Shown piece by piece: positions 8,540-17,591 of a DNA stretch of 64,000 nt (the first letter of the stretch is position 1; each line of letters opens with the position of its first letter). The notes below the pieces were generated by a model. That model did no database searches, was not told the origin of the DNA, and saw nothing but the letters and a program-made list of their open reading frames with translations. The stretch is taken from contig NZ_CP041372.2 in the NCBI RefSeq assembly GCF_006965545.2, forward strand, positions 3,658,001-3,722,000, given 5' to 3'. The stretch is from Paenalkalicoccus suaedae. Lineage in GTDB: Bacteria; Bacillota; Bacilli; Bacillales; Salisediminibacteriaceae. The translations under genes were made by a program, and so were the position numbers.

Positions 8540-9553
8540 CTAACCGAGGCTCGGCGCTGAACGTCTTGACTCAATACCGTTAACGTCGACAGCCGTCACA
8601 GCGTACACATTACTTGCTGACTCTTCATCATAAATGCTTTTACGTTCATGTGCGGAACGACTCTCAATATGGATCCATCCGTTCCCGTCCTTACGATAAA
8701 CGCGGTACCCAATGACAGAATCGTCTCTTACTGCGTGCCAGGAGATCATACCACCTTGAACGGTTACGTTAGATGGTTGCGCAATTCGATCTGATGGCTC
8801 TTGTGTATCATCCGGACCATCCTTCAGCTGTGTAAAGACTACTAGACGATCCTCGTGTGTGCGTGCATCTCTATTAAATGTTCCTGTACACGTAATTAAA
8901 TTTAAGTTTCGGCCATCAGATGGACCAAAGATTGTTTGAATCGGTGCATTATCATAAGGATACGTTTGCTTGCCAACTACTTCAAACACGAGCTCTTGTC
9001 CCTCATCACCAATTACCGTGATTTCGTCACCTTCTACAAGCTGCTCTAAATCAAAGAATACTGCGGGACCTGTGCGGCTGTCGACGTGTCCTGCAAGGAC
9101 AGAATTACCTTGTTCTCCTGGACTAAATCCAGGCTCAAACCAACCAACTTCATCCATTGCTTCTGGAACGCCCATTTCTCCATTTTCTAAAATACCAACG
9201 TTTGAGATTGGTGCATCAACGCCAATGCTCGGAATTTGAATACGAGTTGGCTCTTCGATGACATAATCGGTGCCATCAACAGTCTCTTCCACTACTTCTC
9301 TATGTCGATCTGCAATAACAAATTCTTCATCTAACGGGAGATCGCTTGGAGCAGTGACGACCTCCTCTTCTACCTCCGGCGTCAAACCAGGGTCAGAGTC
9401 TCCGCCCACTTCCTCAGCAGCCTCATTTACCTCATCTTCCTGCACAAGCTCTAGCTCAGAAACATTGAAGAAGGATGCACCAGTTGATTGATACCCCGCT
9501 ACTAAAAACAATGCAAGTCCACTTATCAACAACGTTATCCCCACTGCTCTCAT
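8540..9553 (-). CDS. Class F-like sortase with C-terminal Fn3-like domain
   Basis: Membrane-anchored transpeptidase of 337 aa that would attach sorting-signal proteins to the wall. TM anchor at about 2-21, an acidic linker (40-75, many Glu/Asp), then the sortase beta-barrel with catalytic H156 in LAGHVDS, C222 in LITCTG and R236 in HEDRLVVF. The TCTG-type active site and short barrel fit class F/E sortases better than class A. Residues about 258-337 form an extra fibronectin-III-like domain (ISWHAVRDDSVIGYRVYRKDG), unusual for a housekeeping sortase. The neighbour upstream encodes a protein with an MPRTG sorting signal, so this is probably a dedicated enzyme/substrate pair. A weak terminator lies between the two genes. 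Confidence 0.88.
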   Translation of the reverse strand: MRAVGITLLISGLALFLVAGYQSTGASFFNVSELELVQEDEVNEAAEEVGGDSDPGLTPEVEEEVVTAPSDLPLDEEFVIADRHREVVEETVDGTDYVIEEPTRIQIPSIGVDAPISNVGILENGEMGVPEAMDEVGWFEPGFSPGEQGNSVLAGHVDSRTGPAVFFDLEQLVEGDEITVIGDEGQELVFEVVGKQTYPYDNAPIQTIFGPSDGRNLNLITCTGTFNRDARTHEDRLVVFTQLKDGPDDTQEPSDRIAQPSNVTVQGGMISWHAVRDDSVIGYRVYRKDGNGWIHIESRSAHERKSIYDEESASNVYAVTAVDVNGIESRRSAPSLG

Positions 9554-9581
9554 ACGTTCTCACCTACCCTTTTTATTATGT

Positions 9582-9609
9582 ATAAAGGCTGTCCACATGT
9601 GGACAACCT
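9582..9609 (-). terminator. Hairpin between the wall protein and the sortase
   Basis: Near-perfect palindrome centred on CCACATGTGG with flanking AGG/CCT and a poor T-tract (TTTATA). It may be a leaky terminator that reduces sortase expression relative to its substrate. Confidence 0.55.
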
Positions 9610-9625
9610 CTTTAGTTATCAGAAA

Positions 9626-10966
9626 TTATGCTTCGTTAGAAGTCTTGCGACGTAGGAAGAATACGCCACCAGCTGCTAGGATTGTACCAAGTCCAACATA
9701 TAGCATTGTTAGGTCGTTAGACTGTGATCCACCTAGACCAGTACGAGGCATTTCTTCAGGCATGTCACCTTCAGCAAAGTTGTCTGGGAATTGAGCAACA
9801 ATCGCTCCACCTAGAGCTTCACCTACACCAAACATGAACGAGTATCCTTCGCGGAAGTTATCCCACGCTGCGTCAAAGTCACCAGCTACATATGCGTTAA
9901 TAGTATCTTGCTTTTGTTGTTCGTGAATTTGTACAGATTCAATTGCTGCTTCTGTTGGAAGATTCTCTTCTGTAGCAGCTCCAAGGAATGCACCAAACTC
10001 AGGAGCAAATTCGTTTAATAGGCGATCTTGTGCTTCTTCTCTCGCTGCATCGTCACCAGCTACTAATGCAGAAACAAGGTCAGCTTCCGCCACGATGTGG
10101 TTTTGTGTCCATAGAGTTTCGAACTGAGCAGCACCTTCGTCACCATAGATAGATGCGATAGCAGCTGTAAAGTCCGCTGTGTTCATATCTTCAGCCCATG
10201 TTACGAAATCGTAATCCGGAGCTTCTTCAAAGCCTTTTTGTAAACCAAGTGAAGCTAATGCAAAGTGCTCAGAAGCAAGTTGGTTTAATGTAGAGCGTAG
10301 ACCTACAGCTGGTGTATCTGCTGCTGTATTTTCGAATGCGTCAGGCATTTGAGTTGTGATTGCGACAGATAGCGCTCCAGAGATATCATACATGAGGTCG
10401 AAGCCTTCACGGAATGTTGTCCAGCTTTGCTCGTAGTCACCAGCAACATATGCGTCAAATGTGCCAAGTACTTGCTCTTCGTGTAATGCTAGTACAGATG
10501 CTGCAGTCTCCTTAGGTAGGTTACCTTCAGTTGCTGCATCTAAGAATGTAGAAAACTCATCGACGAATTCATCTACTTCCATTAACGCTTCTTCTCTTAA
10601 TGCATCGTCATCATTTAGTGCCGCTGTGACGAAGTCGTCTGTATAATCATTATGTCCTCTGAAAATTCGCTCAAATTCAGCTGCACCTTCATCGCCGTAG
10701 ATAGAAGCGATTGCTGGAGTCATATCTGCTGCGTTTTGGTCAAGAGCGTCCGTTACCTGCATGGCGTCTGGCGCTTCATCATATTGCTTCATCATGGATG
10801 TTACTGCTAATACGAAGTGTTCAGATAAAAGTTCATCTAATGTTGCTCGTAAATCTCCTGCCGGAGTTGAAGCTGATGGTGCTTCATGCGCTGCTCCTGC
10901 AACTGTAGGTAATAGTAGTGATGTCGCTAATACTGGTGCAATAATTCGTTTCGTTACTTTTTTCAT
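9626..10966 (-). CDS. Cell-wall anchored protein with two helical repeats and MPRTG sorting signal
   Basis: 446-aa secreted protein. Signal peptide of about 25 residues (MKKVTKRIIAPVLATSLLLP then AGA). Two homologous alpha-helical units follow, about 36-210 and 215-390, sharing RxTLxxLxSEHFxLA, AAIASIYGDEGAAxFE and LHEEQ / IHEQQ; the repeated His, Asp and Glu could bind metal but this is a guess. The C-terminus has the canonical anchor: MPRTGLGG, a hydrophobic stretch (LTMLYVGLGTILAAGGVFFL) and RRK. The motif is MPRTG rather than LPxTG. The protein is very acidic, as expected for an alkaliphile surface protein. AAAGGAG precedes the ATG. I do not recognise the repeat family. Confidence 0.85.
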   Translation of the reverse strand: MKKVTKRIIAPVLATSLLLPTVAGAAHEAPSASTPAGDLRATLDELLSEHFVLAVTSMMKQYDEAPDAMQVTDALDQNAADMTPAIASIYGDEGAAEFERIFRGHNDYTDDFVTAALNDDDALREEALMEVDEFVDEFSTFLDAATEGNLPKETAASVLALHEEQVLGTFDAYVAGDYEQSWTTFREGFDLMYDISGALSVAITTQMPDAFENTAADTPAVGLRSTLNQLASEHFALASLGLQKGFEEAPDYDFVTWAEDMNTADFTAAIASIYGDEGAAQFETLWTQNHIVAEADLVSALVAGDDAAREEAQDRLLNEFAPEFGAFLGAATEENLPTEAAIESVQIHEQQKQDTINAYVAGDFDAAWDNFREGYSFMFGVGEALGGAIVAQFPDNFAEGDMPEEMPRTGLGGSQSNDLTMLYVGLGTILAAGGVFFLRRKTSNEA

Positions 10967-11180
10967 ATTTTAACACTCCTTTGTTTTTGTTCTTCACATA
11001 AGTAAACGAGGAGTAGATCAAAACGGATCACTTTTTTTATTTTTATTAATTTAAAGAGTATTTGTCTACTGTTTAAAACGTTGATACGGCAGCGTTTTTC
11101 GTTAATATTAAAGATATTTCTTTTTTTGAAAAAGTTTATACTGTCTACGCCATCACACATCTAATCTGTCTTTAAATAAG

Positions 11181-11207
11181 AAAAACCACTGACAGTTTGC
11201 CAGTGGC
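11181..11207 (-). terminator. Terminator of the LtaS-like gene
   Basis: Stem CCACTGGCA / TGTCAGTGG on the minus strand followed by TTTTTC, directly after the stop codon. Confidence 0.85.
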
Positions 11208-11208
11208 C

Positions 11209-13071
11209 TTATCCTTCATCTCCACGAAAGAAGCGAAGTAAATCTCCATATATAATCTCGTCTGAATAGTTAAGCTCTGCTGTGCCTCGCTCTGCAATAT
11301 CAAAGCAACGGTCAAGTGGGAGCTCTTGTTTATCAGAGTCCCTATAGCAAAACTCTCTTGTATACACGAGTTCATTTGTCACAATATTGCCGTTACGTAA
11401 AACGACAAAGTCATCTCGCTCTTCGGCAAGAAGATCGTGCCCAAACATAACATGCTCATCGCGGGACATTCCTAAAAGATTCAGCATCGTTGGCATGACA
11501 TCAACTAGTCCACCAACCGTATCGGATATTTCCGCTTCCTCTTCCATACCTGGAATGTGAATAAATAATGGAACTGTATCGAGCTTTAAAGCTTCATAAT
11601 CATCAATCTCATAGCCTAACACTTGCTCTAGCTGATCATAGTGACTAGCCGCAATACCATAGTGGTCTCCGTATAAGACAAAAACAGTATCTTCATATAG
11701 CCCAGCTTCCTTCATTTCATCAAATAAGACTTTAACAGCCTCATCTGTATATCTCACTGCTGGGAAATACCGATTGACGATATCACTATCTGTCTCAGGA
11801 GGATCCATAAAATAGTCCTCTGGATCAAGCTCATACGGGAAGTGGTTCGTTAATGTTAAAAAGGATGCGTAAAATGGTTGAGGTAGCTCTTTTATATAGT
11901 CCATCGACTGCTCAAAGAATGGAATATCCTTCATTCCCCATCCAACCGAATTCTCGTCTGAAATAGTAAAGGACTCCGTATCATGCCATGAATCATATCC
12001 TAAATTAGGATAGACCTCGTTACGATTATAGAAGGTATCTGTATTAGCATGGAACGACGTTGTAAAATAGCCAAGCTCCTGGAGTTCACTCTGAAATGGC
12101 ATGAGCTGATTGGTAGCTGCATTTGTGTGAAAGACAGCGCCTCGACCTAATGGATAAAGCGAGTTAGCCATCATAAACTCTGTATCGGACGTTTTACCTT
12201 GACCTGCCTGGTCGTAAATATTACTAAAATAAAAGCTAGAACGTTTTAACTCATTGAGGAATGGAGTCACTTCCTGACCGTTTATTTCTTTATCTATCAC
12301 AAATTCTTCGACAGACTCTAAGGAGATATAAACGATATTTTTGCCCTCCGCAACGCCAGTCAAATCCTGATTAGGCTCCACTTGGAACCTCTCCAGGTGC
12401 TCTTTTATCGCTGTGAGATCATCACGCTCGGCAAATGCGGTTTGTGAATTTGTAGCTAGTTGTAGATAGGCGTCGTAGAAATAAAAGTTGTAGATTCCGA
12501 GTGACCTTATTAGGTAGTCACGGTCAAAGGAATGAACAGGTTGCTCCGGGGAGTACGTCTGACCTGCGACTAAGATAACTGCCACGATCGACACGATAAT
12601 CCCATACTTTGCTTTGGAGCGTTTAAGCGGAGCGCGCTCAACGGTAAGCTGTTTAGGACGCTTCACCATTAAATATAAGAGTATAAAACAATCAATAAAA
12701 AAGATAATGTCATAAAGGCGAATGAGTTCAAAAATACTTGTGCTAAGATCCCCCATGTTCCCACTCATAACAAGCATTGGTAGCGTAATAATATCGGAAA
12801 ACTCTCTATAATAAACGGCGTTAGCATAAAGTAAGGCGGAGAGTGCAATGGTGAGTATAACGTAATATGGCCGCTGCCAGCTCGGCTTCATTAAAAGTCC
12901 GAGACTAAATACGATGAGGAGAAATGCCAATGGATTTACAATAAAAATAAACGCTTCAAGCGCCTGATTCACGGCGAGCTCAAACGTTACCATCGACACG
13001 ATAAATGTTTTTATCCAAAGGATCCCAAGGCACAGAAACATGAATCGGTGTTGCTTTATAAATGCTCTCAT
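11209..13071 (-). CDS. LtaS-family phosphoglycerol transferase / sulfatase-fold enzyme
   Basis: Polytopic membrane enzyme of 620 aa that would polymerise or transfer glycerol-phosphate from phosphatidylglycerol (lipoteichoic acid synthesis). Five hydrophobic helices occupy roughly residues 10-165. The extracellular sulfatase-fold domain follows, with metal-binding Glu252 (ISLESVEEF), catalytic Thr294 in QGKTSDTEF, NHFPY, and D469-H470 in LYGDHYG. Length and order fit LtaS/YfnI/YqgS paralogues; which one cannot be decided. The start at 13071 is chosen because AAAGGA lies 9 bases upstream, whereas the in-frame ATG 30 bases further up has none. Confidence 0.9.
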   Translation of the reverse strand: MRAFIKQHRFMFLCLGILWIKTFIVSMVTFELAVNQALEAFIFIVNPLAFLLIVFSLGLLMKPSWQRPYYVILTIALSALLYANAVYYREFSDIITLPMLVMSGNMGDLSTSIFELIRLYDIIFFIDCFILLYLMVKRPKQLTVERAPLKRSKAKYGIIVSIVAVILVAGQTYSPEQPVHSFDRDYLIRSLGIYNFYFYDAYLQLATNSQTAFAERDDLTAIKEHLERFQVEPNQDLTGVAEGKNIVYISLESVEEFVIDKEINGQEVTPFLNELKRSSFYFSNIYDQAGQGKTSDTEFMMANSLYPLGRGAVFHTNAATNQLMPFQSELQELGYFTTSFHANTDTFYNRNEVYPNLGYDSWHDTESFTISDENSVGWGMKDIPFFEQSMDYIKELPQPFYASFLTLTNHFPYELDPEDYFMDPPETDSDIVNRYFPAVRYTDEAVKVLFDEMKEAGLYEDTVFVLYGDHYGIAASHYDQLEQVLGYEIDDYEALKLDTVPLFIHIPGMEEEAEISDTVGGLVDVMPTMLNLLGMSRDEHVMFGHDLLAEERDDFVVLRNGNIVTNELVYTREFCYRDSDKQELPLDRCFDIAERGTAELNYSDEIIYGDLLRFFRGDEG

Positions 13072-13315
13072 GCTGGACAATCCTTTCGTTAAATTACCCA
13101 TAATTTTGGAAATGCTCTATATGTCTATTGTAATGAGGCGAATGGTTGTTAACAACTACTTTGTGCATAATTACACTATTTTAGAGAATGGCGCTTTATA
13201 CATTACCCTTTTTTATTGTCAGAAAAACCTGTTATATTTCGTGCGTCTAAGTGTTCAAGCCTCTTTATTCCTGCTAAACTAAAAGGTGGATTGTTAAATT
13301 GAGAGGAGAATGTAT

Positions 13316-14539
13316 ATGTCTTTTGAACAAAAGTTAGATAAGTATGCAGAGCTAGCTGTAAAGGTAGGCGTCAATGTACAAAAGGGTCAAACACTTGTTG
13401 TGAATGCCCCTATCGAGAGCGCTGACTTTGTGCGTCACGTTGCAAAGCATGCGTATGCGGTTGGTGCTAAAACGGTTCACGTGGAATGGAACGACGATAA
13501 ACTTACTCGCATCCGCTATGATGAAGCTCCAATGGAGTCTTTCGAAGAATTTCCAATGTGGAAGGCTTCTGGAATGGAAGAAATGGCGGAAAACGGCGCA
13601 GCCTTCATGACGATTAAATCGACCGATCCTGATCTACTGTCAGGCGTTGACGGTAAGCGTATTGCTACTGCTAACAAGGTTTCTGGTAAAGCAATGAACG
13701 GCTTCCGCCGCTATATCCAATCAGATAAAGTCAGCTGGCTTGTCATCTCCACTCCTTCTGAGGCGTGGGCAAATAAAGTATTCCCTGACTCTGATAATGC
13801 GATAGAAAAGCTGTGGGATGCGATGTTTGAAGCGACTCGTATTAATTTAGAGGATCCTATCGCTGCTTGGCAGGAGCATGATGAGGTGCTTCGTTCAAAA
13901 GCGCGCGAGCTTACGGAGAAAAAATATCAAAAGCTTCACTATACAGCAAAAGGAACAGATTTAACGATCGAACTACCTAAGACACACATTTGGGTCGGTG
14001 GTGGCGGTCCTAATAAAGATGGCGTTCAGTTTATTGCGAACATGCCAACAGAAGAAGTTTTCACTGCCGCTAAAGCAGACGGTGTAAACGGTACTGTCTC
14101 AAACACAAAGCCACTTAACTATGGTGGTAACACAATTGACGGCTTCACTCTTACGTTTAAAGACGGGAAGGTTGTCGATTTCACTGCTGAAAAGGGCGAA
14201 GAAACGCTTAAGCACTTACTTGATACAGACGAAGGTGCTCGTCGTATTGGAGAAGTAGCGCTTGTACCGCACAGCTCTCCAATTTCGCAGAGCAATATCC
14301 TTTTCTACAACACACTTTATGACGAAAATGCGTCGAATCACTTAGCATTAGGTAGCGCATACCCAACAAACATTGAGAACGGCGCATCTATGTCCGAAGC
14401 AGAGCTGCAAGCGGCTGGTATCAACACAAGCATTACACACGTAGACTTCATGATGGGCGCAGCAGACATGAATATCGACGGTGTAAAAGCAGACGGCACA
14501 ACAGAAGCCATCTTCCGTAATGGAGAATGGGCGTTTTAA
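13316..14539 (+). CDS. Aminopeptidase, M29 family
   Basis: Cytoplasmic metallo-aminopeptidase of 407 aa (AmpS/aminopeptidase II/T type). Candidate ligands for the two-metal site are the Glu residues of NMPTEEVF and RRIGEVALVP, His of NASNHLALGSAYP and Asp of ITHVDFMMG, in the family order. The family length is about 410. GAGAGGAG ends at 13308; the ATG at 13310 is too close, so the ATG at 13316 is taken as the start. Monocistronic, ended by a strong terminator. Confidence 0.93.
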   Translation: MSFEQKLDKYAELAVKVGVNVQKGQTLVVNAPIESADFVRHVAKHAYAVGAKTVHVEWNDDKLTRIRYDEAPMESFEEFPMWKASGMEEMAENGAAFMTIKSTDPDLLSGVDGKRIATANKVSGKAMNGFRRYIQSDKVSWLVISTPSEAWANKVFPDSDNAIEKLWDAMFEATRINLEDPIAAWQEHDEVLRSKARELTEKKYQKLHYTAKGTDLTIELPKTHIWVGGGGPNKDGVQFIANMPTEEVFTAAKADGVNGTVSNTKPLNYGGNTIDGFTLTFKDGKVVDFTAEKGEETLKHLLDTDEGARRIGEVALVPHSSPISQSNILFYNTLYDENASNHLALGSAYPTNIENGASMSEAELQAAGINTSITHVDFMMGAADMNIDGVKADGTTEAIFRNGEWAF

Positions 14540-14570
14540 TAAAGTTGCTCATGTAACGACACTAGAAAGG

Positions 14571-14608
14571 AGCTGGGACAAAAGCGATTATTTTGTCCCA
14601 GCTTTTTT
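14571..14608 (+). terminator. Terminator of the M29 aminopeptidase gene
   Basis: Perfect 12-bp stem AGCTGGGACAAA / TTTGTCCCAGCT with TTTTTT after it. Confidence 0.92.
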
Positions 14609-14647
14609 ATCATACATGTTGTGCGTTTAACCGGGAGTGGGCCTCGG

Positions 14648-14822
14648 TTATCCGCTTTTCTTCCTACATTATCCGGAATCACTTTTCAATTATCCGCTTT
14701 TCTCCTTGAATTATCCGGAATCACGCTCCGATTATCCGCTTTTCTCCTTGAATTATCCGGAATCACGCTTCAATTATCCGCTTTTCTTCCTCCATTATCC
14801 GAAAACACGCTCCGATTATCCA
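14648..14822. repeat. Nine-unit TTATCCG array with exact 21-bp period
   Basis: TTATCCG starts at 14648, 14669, 14690, 14711, 14732, 14753, 14774, 14795 and (as TTATCCA) 14816: every step is exactly 21 bp. Two unit types alternate, TTATCCGCTTTTCTYCYT and TTATCCGGAATCACGCT, giving a 42-bp dimer. Lies between convergent genes, just after a terminator. Because 21 is divisible by three the region is openly translatable in several frames; those ORFs are artefacts. Confidence 0.95.
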
Positions 14823-14950
14823 GAAATGTAATCGATCACGTGAAAATCGTCTCCGAACTGCATGAATTGCTACTGACCTTACTTATTCAGGCATAAGGTA
14901 AAACCTCGCGAAACTCTTCCTCCCATATGTAATGACTCTTTTACCAAAAA

Positions 14951-14999
14951 CAAAAACCCTACCACCTCAGAGAGTGTCGCTCTCTAAAGTAGCAGGGTT
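14951..14999 (-). terminator. Terminator of the mapB-like gene
   Basis: Long stem AACCCTGCTACTT.AGAGAG / CTCTCT..AGGTGGTAGGGTT on the minus strand followed by TTTTTGTTTTT. Confidence 0.88.
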
Positions 15000-15005
15000 A
15001 CCGTT

Positions 15006-15749
15006 TTAAGCAGTCGTAATAATCAAACCATCCTTTGTAACGACAATCGTATGCTCAATTTGAGCAACATATGACCCATCCTTCGTCGATAGCGTCCAGC
15101 CATCCTTTTGCTCATAAACTTGTTCAGCACCAGTCGAAATAAACGGTTCAAATGCTAAAACAATGCCTTCTTCCATGATTCCTCTACTCTGCTTTTCATC
15201 ATAGTTAAAGATATGCTCTGGCTCGTCACGCAGCGAGTGACCGACACCGTGACCAGTCAGGTTTTTAATGACTTTATAGCCCTCTTTACGAGCGAGGCGC
15301 CCTACACTGCGACCGATTTGACGAATGGAAGACCCAACCTTAATTGACTCAAGGCTTTCCTCAAAAATACGATCAGTAGCCTCAACTAGATCATGCAATT
15401 TTTTATCCCCCGTGCCAACGACAAACGAGCGTCCCGTGTCGGCAAAGTATGGTCCAACTGATCCAGAGACATCAATATTCACTAAGTCTCCTTCTTTAAT
15501 AACCTGTTTACCAGGAATTCCGTGCGCTACCTCTGTATTCACACATATACATGTATTTCCCGGGAAATCGAAGTGTGCTTTAGGCGCAGATACAGCTCCG
15601 TGCTCCTTAAACAATTTACCTGCAAGCACATCAATTTCTTTTGTAGTAACTCCTGGCTTTGTAAATGCAATAAGTTCATCTCGAATGAGACCAATCGCTT
15701 TACCAGCTTTTTTTAATCCCTCAAGCTCTTCTTCTGTGCGTACAATCAT
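15006..15749 (-). CDS. Methionine aminopeptidase type I (YflG/MapB-like)
   Basis: Removes the initiator Met from nascent proteins; two-metal pita-bread fold, 247 aa. Conserved substrate His in VAHGIPGK, metal ligands D in NIDVSG, D in FADTGRSF, H in TGHGVGHSLRDEP, E in AFEPF and E in QIEHTIVV are all present. It is a stand-alone gene, outside the ribosomal-protein cluster where the main map lies, so it is probably the second paralogue (YflG type). The start at 15749 is preceded by AAGGGAG; an upstream extension of 21 codons has no ribosome site. Confidence 0.92.
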   Translation of the reverse strand: MIVRTEEELEGLKKAGKAIGLIRDELIAFTKPGVTTKEIDVLAGKLFKEHGAVSAPKAHFDFPGNTCICVNTEVAHGIPGKQVIKEGDLVNIDVSGSVGPYFADTGRSFVVGTGDKKLHDLVEATDRIFEESLESIKVGSSIRQIGRSVGRLARKEGYKVIKNLTGHGVGHSLRDEPEHIFNYDEKQSRGIMEEGIVLAFEPFISTGAEQVYEQKDGWTLSTKDGSYVAQIEHTIVVTKDGLIITTA

Positions 15750-15918
15750 GCTATTCGCTCCCTTCCATTCCACATTCATTCTACCATAGCTTCCAGGGAG
15801 ATAATCTAACAAGGTTTCTCCCTATAAATAACAAAATGTTGAAAATATTTATTTATTTCTGTCAATAAGTATGAATATAATAAGTGGTACGCAAAAAATC
15901 ACACTAGGGGGGAATTTC

Positions 15919-17274
15919 ATGCAGGAGCGTATGATTGACTTTGTTGGCGCTGTCTCCGACGTTGTTTGGGGCATACCAACGCTTATCTTAATTGTAGGAA
16001 CGGGACTTTACTTAACGGTTCGGCTCGGATTTTTACAATTCCGAACACTCTTTTACTCGCTAAAGCTTGTTTTCACTCCCACACCAGATGATGGGAAATC
16101 CAAAGGTGACATCTCTCACTACCAAGCTTTGACCACCGCACTAGCGGCCACGATAGGTACCGGTAACATAGCCGGTGTTGCAACTGCCGTTGTACTCGGG
16201 GGACCTGGTGCTGTCTTTTGGATGTGGATTACCGCACTTCTTGGGATGGCGACGAAATATGCCGAGGCTATTTTAGCGGTTAAATACCGTATTCAAAATA
16301 GTAAGGGCGAATACTCTGGTGGTCCGATGTACTACATTGAACGAGGACTTAAATTGAAGTGGCTCGCTGTTCTCTTTGCCTTTTTCGGAGCTTTTGCCGC
16401 ATTCGGTATTGGTAACATGGTGCAGTCCAACTCCGTTGCGCTCGCTTTGGATGAAACGTTTAACGTGCCTGGCTTCGTAACCGGACTTGTATTAACCGTC
16501 TTAGCGGGACTCGTTATCTTTGGCGGAATTAAATCGATCGGTCGCGTAACAGCCTTCTTCGTTCCGTTCATGGCTTTATTCTATGTATTAGCAGGACTTA
16601 TTATTATATTCTTAAACTTTGACCTTGTACCAGCAGCTGTTGGACTTATTTTTTCTGACGCATTCACTGGTCAAGCTGTTGCCGGTGGTGCCATTGGTGC
16701 TGTTATTCGCTGGGGTGTTGCGCGAGGAGTCTTCTCCAACGAAGCAGGTCTCGGGTCGGCCCCTATTGCTGCGGCTGCCGCAAAAACCGATTATCCTGGA
16801 CGCCAGGCTCTCATCTCTATGACGCAGGTGTTTATCGACACGATTATCGTCTGTTCGATCACAGGTATCGTTATCGTCATGGGTGATCTTTACATCGGTG
16901 GTGAAACCGGGTCGGCGCTGACCTCACAAACGTTTGAGTTCTTCTTAGGCGGCTGGGGTAGCATCATCGTCGCAATTGGTATTACCTTCTTCGCTTTCTC
17001 TACAATCTTAGGTTGGTCTTATTATGGAGAAAAGTGTTTTAGCTACTTATTTAGCGATGCAACCATTCCTTTTTATCGTGCAGCCTTTATTATCGCTGTC
17101 TTCTTCGGAACAGTTGCCGAGCTAAACCTTGTATGGGCTATTGCCGATGTCTTTAACGGTCTGATGGCAATTCCTAACTTAATTGGACTCATCGGATTAA
17201 CCGGTGTCGTTGTGTCTGAGACAAATCGATTCTTAAAAGTAGCACGGGAAGAAAAAGCACGTAAGCTTACTTAA
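15919..17274 (+). CDS. Sodium:alanine/glycine symporter, AGCS family
   Basis: Integral membrane carrier (451 aa, about 10-11 helices) that imports alanine or glycine with Na+, a natural coupling in an alkaliphile. Family signatures: GxGLYLTVRLGFLQFR near the N-terminus, the TTALAATIGTGNIAGVATA sodium-site loop, GGPGAVFWMW, GGPMYYIERGL and VARGVFSNEAGLGSAPIAAA. The start at 15919 follows AGGGGGGAA. Monocistronic; a terminator lies right after. Confidence 0.93.
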   Translation: MQERMIDFVGAVSDVVWGIPTLILIVGTGLYLTVRLGFLQFRTLFYSLKLVFTPTPDDGKSKGDISHYQALTTALAATIGTGNIAGVATAVVLGGPGAVFWMWITALLGMATKYAEAILAVKYRIQNSKGEYSGGPMYYIERGLKLKWLAVLFAFFGAFAAFGIGNMVQSNSVALALDETFNVPGFVTGLVLTVLAGLVIFGGIKSIGRVTAFFVPFMALFYVLAGLIIIFLNFDLVPAAVGLIFSDAFTGQAVAGGAIGAVIRWGVARGVFSNEAGLGSAPIAAAAAKTDYPGRQALISMTQVFIDTIIVCSITGIVIVMGDLYIGGETGSALTSQTFEFFLGGWGSIIVAIGITFFAFSTILGWSYYGEKCFSYLFSDATIPFYRAAFIIAVFFGTVAELNLVWAIADVFNGLMAIPNLIGLIGLTGVVVSETNRFLKVAREEKARKLT

Positions 17275-17283
17275 TCATGATTA

Positions 17284-17320
17284 GTAGCCCCTGTCCTTTT
17301 GGAGTAGGGGCTACTTTCTT
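17284..17320 (+). terminator. Terminator of the AGCS symporter gene
   Basis: Stem GTAGCCCCTGTCC / GGAGTAGGGGCTAC with TTTT loop and TTTCTT tail. Confidence 0.88.
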
Positions 17321-17503
17321 CTGTGTATTCAAAAATCATTTTATGCAAGTATGCACACCTATTATGCAAATTAATTTGACCGAATCCTTCAATTAAGAAG
17401 GTAATTATGAGCTGTACATCGAATAATGTAATCGCTAACACTTTTACTGCATATGACCTTACATACCTTTCTATATAAATATAATAAAAATCCATATTAA
17501 TAG

Positions 17504-17532
17504 TTGATTTATGCATAGAAATACATTAAGAT
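17504..17532 (+). promoter_or_regulatory. Sigma-A promoter of the yjiH-like gene
   Basis: TTGATT (17504-17509), 17-bp spacer, TAAGAT (17527-17532), 60 bases before the start. The rest of the 17321-17591 gap is AT-rich without other recognisable elements. Confidence 0.5.
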
Positions 17533-17591
17533 AAACAAACGTGAATAATTATAATCATTGTACTACTATACAATTCAAAGAGGTGACAAGC

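Noticed and set aside
14621-14896. ORFs with 7-residue repeats (YPLFSL..YPES type) inside the TTATCCG array
   Set aside because: They are the by-product of a 21-bp DNA period; several frames are open, there is no ribosome site, and other arrays use 20 or 31-bp steps that break the frame.
17540-17580. Second Fur box (AATAATTATAATCATT) upstream of yjiH
   Set aside because: AT-rich and does not keep the 7-1-7 dyad spacing.
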